NCBI GenBank assembly: GCA_963813355.1
Contig: CAWEYS010000003.1
Location: forward strand, 1-57,416
Reading direction: 5' to 3'
Source of the DNA: DATAGF01 sp963813355
GTDB taxonomy: Bacteria > Actinomycetota > Thermoleophilia > Miltoncostaeales > Miltoncostaeaceae
Length of the DNA: 57,416 bases
In this document: piece after piece, positions 51,649 through 57,416 of the stretch
Layout of the letters: every line of letters begins with the position of its first letter
Numbering within the stretch: position 1 is the first letter of the stretch
Translations under genes and position numbers: made by a program
Notes under the pieces: model-generated
What the model was told of the DNA's origin: nothing
Seen by the model: the letters and a program-made list of their open reading frames with translations, nothing else
Database searches by the model: none

Positions 51649-53890
51649 TCAGGCCGCGGGCGTCCTCCGGGCCACCGCGATGGCGACGTCGTCGGTGAGC
51701 CGCCCCCCCGACCAGGTGCGGGCGGCCGCGTAGACCGAGCGGGCGAGCTGGGCGGGGCCCTCGCCGGCGGCGTCGCGCAGGGCGTTGCGCAGCCCCTCCT
51801 CGCCGAACTCGCGCCCCTGGCGCCGCGCCTCGATGATGCCGTCGGTGTAGAGCACCAGCACGTCGCCCTCGCGGAACGCCGCCCGGTGCCCGCTGAAGGA
51901 CGCCCCCTCGAAGGCGCCGCACGGCGGCCCCGGCTCCTCGAGCAGCGTCTGGTTGCCCGCGGCGTCGATCAGCACCGGCGGGGGGTGGCCGGCGCTGCAC
52001 CACTGGAGCGTCCCGGCGGCGGGGTCGAGGACGGCGAGGACCAGGGTCACGATGCTCCCGTCGGGCAGCCGCGTGTGCAGCAGCGCGTTCAGCTCCGTCA
52101 CGATCGGCGCGGGCTCGTCGCCGTGCTGGCTGAGGGCCTCGGCCATGTAGCGCACCATCGCCGTCATCCCCGCCGCCTCGACGCCCTTGCCGGAGACGTC
52201 GCCGACCAGCATCGCGAGCCGCCCCCCGTCGATCGGCCAGGCGCTGTAGAAGTCGCCGCCCACCTGGGAGCCCGCCGCGGCCTGGTAGAGGGCGGCCAGC
52301 TCGAGCCCCTCGAGGGCGGGGAGCTCCTCGGCGATCAGCGCCTGCTGCAGGGTCTCGGCGATGTGGCGCTCCTGCTCGAACTGGAGCGCGTTCTGCAGGG
52401 CGCTGGCGGCGTGGCGGGCGAGCTCGCCGATCACGCGCAGGTCGCGCTCGCCGAAGGCCCTCACCTCGGTGCTGTTGACGCTCACCAGCCCGTAGACGCG
52501 GTCGCCGAGCACCAGGGGCACGTGCATGAACGACTGGATCCCCTCGGGCCGGGTGATCTGGGCCGAGACCCGCTGCTCGGCCTCGGCGTCGTTGCACACG
52601 AAGGGCCGGCGCGCGGCCAGCGCCCCGCCCACGACCCCCTCGCCGACCTTGAAGACCATGCGCTTGACGGTCTCCTCGGCGAAGCCGCGGGTGGCGACGG
52701 GGGCCGCCAGCCCGCGCCGGTCGACCGTGAGGACCGCGCTCTTGTCGCAGTTGGGCGCGAGGCGCTGGACCTGGTCGAGCAGGTGGTCGTGGATGTCCGA
52801 GGGCGTGAGGGCGGAGGCCATCATGTAGGCCGCGCGCGAGAGGGCGACCTCCTCCTCGGCGCGCCGCTCCTCGCGCTCGAGCAGCTCGGCGCGCTCCGCC
52901 GCCAGGCGCCGGGCCTCAGCGAGGGCGCTGCGGGCGGGCGTGACGTCGGTGAGGATGTCCACCCGGCCCACCAGGGACCCCGACGAGTCGCGCACCGGGG
53001 CCGAGGAGTGCTCGACGGCCCGCCCGTCGACCGTCTCGGCGTCGTCGAGGGCCTCACGCGAGGGGTCGTCGTGGATCGCCAGCACCCGCTCGGCGTACTC
53101 GTCGGGGTTGGTGAAGCGCCACTTGATCCGCTCGGAGATCAGCTCGCGCATCGGCTGGCCGACGAGCGGCTCGAGGTCGATGCCCAGGATGTCGCCCGCG
53201 GCGCGGTTGGCGAGCGACAGGCGCCCGCGCAGGTCGCTGACCATCACCCCCATGCGGCTGGAGGAGATGACCCCCTCGAGGGTCTGGCGCGTGCGCCGGG
53301 TGCGCGCGGAGAGCTGGTGGTTCCGCGCCGTCAGGGCGATCTGGGGCGCGAGCGCCAGGAGGTCGTTGACGCGGCCCTCGGCCACCGGGCTCTCGCGCGT
53401 CAGGCTCACGAGCGCCACCGCGCCGAGGCCGGGCTGGTGGGGCGTGCCGAGCGGCACCGCGATCCCGCCGGCGTTGAGCATGAGGCGGTGGAGGGCCCCG
53501 GCCGGGCCGCCCTCGTCGGCGAGCCGGGCGAGGCGGTCGATCTCGCTCGGCTCGGACACGAGGCGAGGCCACACGACCGGCCCATCGGCCTCCAGCGCGG
53601 CGTCGCCCAGGCCGATCGGGTCGAGGCCGTCGGGGGTCAGCAGGGGCGCGAGCGCCTGCGCCGCGGCCGAGGGCCCCACGCAGTAGCCGCGCGTGACGTC
53701 CTCCGGGTCGGTCTCGTTCGACGACGTGCACGGCCACGACGTCCACCGGGAACACCTCGTGGATGCGCTCGGCGATCTCGTCCAGCGCGGCCGGCAGCTC
53801 GGCGGCCGCCACGGACGCGAGACGGCTCAGCCAGCGCGTGGGGTCGAGCGCCCCCAGCGCGCCCGGCTCGGCCCTGCTCGTCAACGACAC
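51649..53890 (-). CDS. PAS/GAF/SpoIIE serine phosphatase, RsbU-like (one frame break)
   Basis: About 746 residues. N-terminal sensor region (SRLASVAAAELPAALDEIAE), PAS-like segment (GVMVSDLRGRLSLANRAAGD), coiled coil (LAEARRLAAERAELLEREER), GAF domain (about 450-600; APNCDKSAVLTVDRRGLAAP) and PP2C/SpoIIE phosphatase (GSQVGGDFYSAWPIDGGRLA, GDVSGKGVEAAGM, LYTDGIIEARR). It should dephosphorylate a STAS-domain anti-anti-sigma factor such as the one at 54564. A +1 indel near 53715 separates HVV from NETDPEDVTRGYCVGPS. GTG 53890 or TTG 53884 is the start; TACCCT at 53923-53918 is a likely -10. It is convergent with the preceding gene. Confidence 0.82.
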
Positions 53891-53990
53891 CTCCGCCCAG
53901 TGACCCTCGACCGCACCAGGGTAGCGCGGCCCCCCCGCGCCGAGCCACGGAGGGGCGGTTCGGCCCTGTGGAAGCAGGCTCCTCGTCGCG

Positions 53991-54018
53991 TTGTTTTTCG
54001 AGCCCCGCCCCATATGCT
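53991..54018 (+). promoter_or_regulatory. sigma-70-like promoter of the cytochrome c gene
   Basis: TTGTTT (53991-53996), a 16-bp spacer and TATGCT (54013-54018), in an unusually AT-rich patch for this DNA. Confidence 0.65.
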
Positions 54019-54049
54019 CTCGCGGGATTCCGACCATCGACCGGGGGTA

Positions 54050-54517
54050 GTGATCGTGCGCAGGCTGTGGGCGGCTCTCTCGCTGGTGGCGCTCGTCGCC
54101 GCGCTCGGCCTCGCCTCGGGCTGCGTCGACAGCAGCGAGGAGGCCGCTCAGACGCCCGCCACGGCCCCGACGGTGGCCAACACCGCGGCGCAGACCGACT
54201 CGGAGGGCAAGACCGTGACGGCGCCTCCGGCCGGGGGTGGCGCGACCGCCCCGCCCGAGACGGCCGGCGGTGGGGGCGGTGGCGAGGCGTCGGGCGACGC
54301 AGAGGCGGGTCTCGCCGTGTTCGAGACCAACTGCACCTCCTGCCACCTCAACGACGGCATGGACGGCGGCGGCGTCGGGCCGCAGCTCGCCGGGATGGGA
54401 CTCGACGCCCAGACGATCGAGAACCAGGTCGTCAACGGCGGCGGCGCGATGCCGGCGGGTCTCGTCAGCGGGACGGATCTCGACAACGTGGTCGCCTACG
54501 TCGTGAGCATCCAGTAG
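54050..54517 (+). CDS. lipoprotein cytochrome c (class I)
   Basis: A 155-aa protein with a lipobox (LGLASGC) and a Thr/Pro/Gly-rich linker that extends from the membrane. A c-type heme domain then starts at about residue 80. The heme is bound at CTSCH, with His as proximal ligand; the distal Met is in GGGAMPAGLVSG, followed by the final helix LDNVVAYVVSI. This is the layout of membrane-anchored cytochrome c/c551 electron carriers of Gram-positive bacteria. GTG 54050 (GTG 54056 alternative) lies 32 nt after a strong promoter. The partner oxidase is not in the window. Confidence 0.88.
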   Translation: MIVRRLWAALSLVALVAALGLASGCVDSSEEAAQTPATAPTVANTAAQTDSEGKTVTAPPAGGGATAPPETAGGGGGGEASGDAEAGLAVFETNCTSCHLNDGMDGGGVGPQLAGMGLDAQTIENQVVNGGGAMPAGLVSGTDLDNVVAYVVSIQ

Positions 54518-54550
54518 CGCCGCGTCCCTGCGCGGCCCGGGGGCGGCGGG

Positions 54551-54556
54551 TAGCAT
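54551..54556 (+). promoter_or_regulatory. -10 element of leaderless STAS gene
   Basis: TAGCAT lies 7 nt before ATG 54564. Confidence 0.5.
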
Positions 54557-54563
54557 CCCGCCC

Positions 54564-54926
54564 ATGAGCCTGGAGGTCACCACCGAGGCCCGCGAGGGGC
54601 TGACCCTCGTCACGCTCGGGGGCGAGCTGGACATCTACACCGTCGGCAGCTTCCGCCAGGACCTCGAGACGCTCGACCCCGCGTCCGCGCCGCTGGTGAT
54701 CGACCTGACCGACGTGACCCTGCTCGACTCCTCGGGGCTCGGCGCGCTCGTGAGCCTGCTCAACCGCGCGCGGGCGGGGCAGGGCCAGCTCGGGCTCATC
54801 TGCCCGCACCGGCGTCTGCGGCGCGTGTTCGAGATCACGGGCCTGCGGCGCGCCTTCGTGTTCGGGGACGACCTCGAGGCGGTCGCGGCGGCCCTCGAGC
54901 GGGGCCCCGACGCCGCGTCCGCCTAG
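54564..54926 (+). CDS. STAS-domain anti-anti-sigma factor
   Basis: A 120-aa RsbV/SpoIIAA-like protein. LGGELDIYTVGSFRQDLETL is the first strand-helix pair, and VIDLTDVTLLDSSGLGALVS carries the phosphorylatable Ser of the D-S-S/T-G motif. In partner switching an RsbW-type kinase phosphorylates this Ser and a SpoIIE-type phosphatase (candidate at 51649-53890) removes the phosphate to free a sigma factor. No kinase or sigma gene is in the window. The gene is leaderless. Confidence 0.92.
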   Translation: MSLEVTTEAREGLTLVTLGGELDIYTVGSFRQDLETLDPASAPLVIDLTDVTLLDSSGLGALVSLLNRARAGQGQLGLICPHRRLRRVFEITGLRRAFVFGDDLEAVAAALERGPDAASA

Positions 54927-54944
54927 GCTCTCGCCGGGGGCGCC

Positions 54945-56207
54945 CTGCTCGACCTGAAGCTGATCCGCTCCGAGCCCGAGCGCGTGGCCGCCAACCTGGC
55001 CCGGCGCGGGGCCGGCGACGAGGTCACCCGCCTCCTGGAGCTGGACGAGCGCGCCCGGGCGCTGCGCGCGCGCGTCGAGTCGGCACGGGCCGATCGCGCG
55101 CGCATCAGCAAGGCCGTCGGACAGGCGCGGCGCGAGGGCCGCGACAGCGCCGCCGAGGAGGCCGAGGCGCGCCGGCTCGGCGACGAGCTCGCCGCCCTCG
55201 AGGAGGCGCTGCGCGAGGCCGAGGGCGAGCGCGACCGGCTCCTGGCCTCGCTGCCGAACCTGGCGGAGGAGGAGGCGCCCGACGGCGGCGAGGACGACGC
55301 GCTCGAGCTGCGGCGGGTCGGCGAGCCGCGCGCGTTCGGCTTCGCCCCGCGCGACCACGTGGAGCTCGCGTCCGCGGCGGGGGCGCTCGACCTGGAGGCG
55401 GCGGCCCGGGTGTCGGGGAGCCGCTTCGCCTACCTGCTGGGGCCGCTCGTGCGGGTGCAGATGGCGCTGGTGTCGCTCGCGCTCGACCGGATCGAGGCGG
55501 CCGGGTTCACCCCGGTCGTGCCCCCGGTGCTGGTGCGCGAGGAGGCCATGTACGGGACGGGCTTCTTCCCCACCGACCGGTCCTCGATCTACGGGACGGC
55601 CGACGACGACCTCTTCCTGGTGGGGACCTCCGAGGTGCCCCTGGCGGGCCTGCACGGCGACCAGATCCTGGCGGCCGAGGACCTCCCGCTGCGCTACGGC
55701 GGGGTCTCGACCTGCTTCCGGCGGGAGGCGGGGGCCGCGGGCCGCGACACGCGCGGCATCTTCCGCGTGCACCAGTTCGACAAGGTCGAGATGTTCTCGT
55801 TCGTCATGCCCGAGGACTCGCCCGCCGAGCACGAGCGCATCCTCGGCCTGCAGGAGGAGATCCTGGGCGCGCTCGAGGTCCCCTACCGGGTGGTCGACAT
55901 CGCCGTCGGCGACCTCGGCGCGTCGGCCGCGCGCAAGTTCGACTGCGAGGCGTGGATGCCCGGCCAGGCCGCCTACCGCGAGGTCACCTCCTGCTCGAAC
56001 TGCACCGACTACCAGGCGCGCCGCCTGCGGACGCGCGTGCGCGGCGACTCGGGCACCGGCCCGGTCCACACGCTCAACGGCACGGCCGTCGCGGTGGGGC
56101 GGACGATCATCGCCCTGCTGGAGAACGGCCAGCGCGAGGACGGCTCGGTCGCCCTGCCGGCCGCCCTGCAGGCGCACGGGGCGCCCGCCGAGATGCGCCC
56201 GCGATGA
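54945..56207 (+). CDS. serS: seryl-tRNA synthetase
   Basis: A class II synthetase of about 420 aa. The N-terminal long coiled-coil arm for tRNA-Ser is in DERARALRARVESARADRAR and later Glu/Arg heptads. Motif 1 is around GFTPVVPPVLVREEAMYGTG, motif 2 is VSTCFRREAGAAGRDTRGIF, and motif 3 is the GTAVAVGRTIIALLENGQ region. TSEVPLAGLH binds serine. The conserved N-terminus LLDLKLIRSEPERVAANLAR begins at CTG 54945, so a CTG start is likely; the first usable GTG (54984) would remove 13 conserved residues. TAGGCT at 54924-54929 could be its -10. Confidence 0.93.
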   Translation: MLDLKLIRSEPERVAANLARRGAGDEVTRLLELDERARALRARVESARADRARISKAVGQARREGRDSAAEEAEARRLGDELAALEEALREAEGERDRLLASLPNLAEEEAPDGGEDDALELRRVGEPRAFGFAPRDHVELASAAGALDLEAAARVSGSRFAYLLGPLVRVQMALVSLALDRIEAAGFTPVVPPVLVREEAMYGTGFFPTDRSSIYGTADDDLFLVGTSEVPLAGLHGDQILAAEDLPLRYGGVSTCFRREAGAAGRDTRGIFRVHQFDKVEMFSFVMPEDSPAEHERILGLQEEILGALEVPYRVVDIAVGDLGASAARKFDCEAWMPGQAAYREVTSCSNCTDYQARRLRTRVRGDSGTGPVHTLNGTAVAVGRTIIALLENGQREDGSVALPAALQAHGAPAEMRPR

Positions 56208-57052
56208 GCGCGCCGGCCCGCCCGCGGGTCGCGGTCGTGGGCCACGTGGAGTGGATCACCCACGGCGCCGGCCTGATGCCGCGGCCGGGCGAGATCCGCT
56301 ACCTGCGCGACGCCTTCGACGAGCCGGCCGGAGGCGGCGGCGTGAGCGCGGCCCAGGTCGCCAAGCTCGGCGCCGAGGCCCTCTTCTACACGGCGCTGGG
56401 GTCGGACGAGGCGGGGCGCGCGAGCGCCGAGCGCCTGGAGGCGATCGGCGTCACGGTCCTCGCGACGGTGCACCCCGGCGCGCAGACGCGCGGCATCAGC
56501 GCCGTTGACGCGACCGCCGACCGCGCCATCCTCGTCATCGGCGGCCCGACCTCCGCCCGCATCGAGGAGCCCCTGCCCTGGGACGACCTCGCGGCCTGCG
56601 ACGCCGCCTTCTTCACCGGCCACGACTCGGCCACGGTCGCCGCCGCCCGGCGCGCCCGGGCGCTGGTGGTGACCAGCCGCCGCCTGGCCCAGCTGATCGA
56701 GAGCGGGGTGCGCGCCGACGTGCTCATCGCCAGCGCGAGCGACCCCACCGAGGCGGTTGACCCGGACGTCCTGCCGGTGCCGCCCGGCGCGATCGTCTGG
56801 ACCGACGGCTCGCGCGGAGGGCGCTACACCACCGCCGACGGCCGCTCGGGCCGCTGGGATCCGGCGCCGCTGCCGGGCCCGCCGGTGGACAGCTACGGGT
56901 GCGGCGACTCGTTCGCCGCGGGGCTCACGGTGGGCCTGGGGCGCGGCCTCGACCTCGAGGCGGCCCTCGCGCTCGGCGCGCGCTGCGGGGCGCACTGCCT
57001 CACCGGCCGGGGGGCGCTGGGCGCCCAGCTCGAGGAGCGGGCCCGGCCGTAG
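56204..57052 (+). CDS. PfkB-family sugar kinase
   Basis: A 282-aa ribokinase/PfkB-type enzyme. N-terminal strand RVAVVGHVEWITHG, the Gly-rich substrate loop PAGGGGVSAAQVAKLGAEAL (G-G-x-A/S) and LGSDEAGRASAERLEAIGV are typical. The C-terminal signature is VDSYGCGDSFAAGLTVGLG with the catalytic Asp in GCGDS; the DTAGAGD consensus is varied but the G-x-G-D core is kept. The substrate is unknown. ATG 56204 overlaps the serS stop (ATGA). Confidence 0.88.
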   Translation: MSAPARPRVAVVGHVEWITHGAGLMPRPGEIRYLRDAFDEPAGGGGVSAAQVAKLGAEALFYTALGSDEAGRASAERLEAIGVTVLATVHPGAQTRGISAVDATADRAILVIGGPTSARIEEPLPWDDLAACDAAFFTGHDSATVAAARRARALVVTSRRLAQLIESGVRADVLIASASDPTEAVDPDVLPVPPGAIVWTDGSRGGRYTTADGRSGRWDPAPLPGPPVDSYGCGDSFAAGLTVGLGRGLDLEAALALGARCGAHCLTGRGALGAQLEERARP

Positions 57053-57056
57053 CCGG

Positions 57057-57416
57057 TCAGCCCGGCGAGCCGTCCCCGTTCGCCGACCCGCCCCCGCCGC
57101 GGAACGGCTCGTCCCGAGGGTTCGCCGGCTCGATCGCCACCAGCACCACCCGGGTGCCCCGCGTCGCCTCCACCGTGAGCTGCCAGCCGTCGGCGGTGAC
57201 CGTGTCGCCCGTGCGCGGCAGCCGGCCGAGGCGCGTGAAGACCAGCCCGCCGACGCTGGTGACGGTCTCGTCGACCAGCTTGACGCCGTGGTCGCGCAGG
57301 TCCTCCAGCGACACGTGCCCGCGCACCACCAGGCGCCCGTCGGGTTGTTGGTTGACCGCCGGGGCGCGGTCGCGCTCGTCGTCGATCTCGCCGACGATCT
57401 CCTCGATGACGTCCTC
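57057..57416 (-). CDS. CorC/HlyC transporter-type protein, C-terminal part (truncated by window)
   Basis: The reading frame enters from the right window edge (DVIEEIVGEIDDERD) and ends at 57057. EDVIEEIVGEI is the end of the paired CBS domains. What follows (VRGHVSLEDLRDHGVKL, SVGGLVFTRLGRLPRTGDTV, VLVAIEP) is the CorC_HlyC domain found at the C-terminus of DUF21/CBS transporters linked to Mg/Co efflux. The Gly-rich tail after IEPANP is probably disordered. The membrane domain must lie outside the window. It is convergent with the PfkB gene. Confidence 0.85.
   Translation of the reverse strand, partial: EDVIEEIVGEIDDERDRAPAVNQQPDGRLVVRGHVSLEDLRDHGVKLVDETVTSVGGLVFTRLGRLPRTGDTVTADGWQLTVEATRGTRVVLVAIEPANPRDEPFRGGGGSANGDGSPG

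Noticed and set aside
51886..54567. Open frame of 893 codons opposite the SpoIIE phosphatase gene
   Set aside because: No recognisable motif, and it crosses the cytochrome c gene; the minus strand holds PAS/GAF/PP2C motifs in order.

Overview
The window is about 57 kb of very GC-rich DNA (roughly 70-75% G+C by eye) with an actinobacterial gene set. It has PhoB-type two-component pairs, a Hanks kinase, RsbU/STAS regulators, the three-gene pntAA-pntAB-pntB transhydrogenase, an F420/NADP-type reductase, and large secreted proteins built from delta-60, YncE-like and RTX-like repeats. The secreted-repeat repertoire and the leaderless genes suggest the Thermoleophilia/Solirubrobacterales side of the Actinobacteria; this is inference, because no rRNA is present. 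Many reading frames are interrupted by single-base indels, mostly +1 and several in C or G runs. Either the assembly is under-polished or there is real decay, so genes with one such break are described as genes and heavily broken ones as pseudogenes.

Layout. 0-11.7 kb: mixed metabolic and hypothetical genes: alpha/beta hydrolases, a lipoprotein, an NADP reductase, a methyltransferase, a LiaF-like protein, an operon of OsmC and a flavin monooxygenase, an NHL-repeat protein, a DUF308 membrane protein with an internal tandem duplication, a decayed membrane protein and a nitrilase. 11.9-20.3 kb: an accessory island at tRNA-Thr(CGT). The intact tRNA (minus strand) is at 20220-20292 and three partial copies of its 3' end lie, same orientation, at 18410, 15490 and 11875. 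They divide the island into a secreted repeat protein plus a Ca2+/H+ antiporter, a VanR/VanS/VanY-like set, and an M23 peptidase. A fragment of a tyrosine recombinase abuts the 15490 copy. 20.4-25.3 kb: a 46-aa Arg/Thr-rich peptide gene, an ABC exporter and a Ser/Thr kinase in one transcription unit, facing a second two-component system. 25.3-30.3 kb: a TM/Asp-rich protein, a secreted protein, holB, tmk, a hidden 59-aa membrane protein, galE and a CpsB-type phosphatase. 30.4 kb: tRNA-Ala(CGC) with a terminator.

30.5-45.8 kb: a LuxR-family ATPase regulator followed by seven same-strand exported proteins, several joined by ATGA or TGATG overlaps. These are a beta-helix/FG-GAP protein, two delta-60/RTX proteins, a HET-C/PLAT/CARDB protein, a YncE-like/RTX protein and two paralogous lipoproteins. 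This is the best candidate for an undescribed secreted system. 45.9-57.4 kb: core metabolism and signalling: a small dimeric-barrel protein, the transhydrogenase operon, an ETF-quinone oxidoreductase, a PAS/GAF/SpoIIE phosphatase, a lipoprotein cytochrome c, a STAS protein, serS, a PfkB-type sugar kinase and the C-terminal end of a CorC/HlyC transporter-type protein.

Expression signals. At least nine genes have a TANNNT -10 hexamer 6-8 nt before the start codon, which implies leaderless mRNAs. This pattern helped fix several starts.
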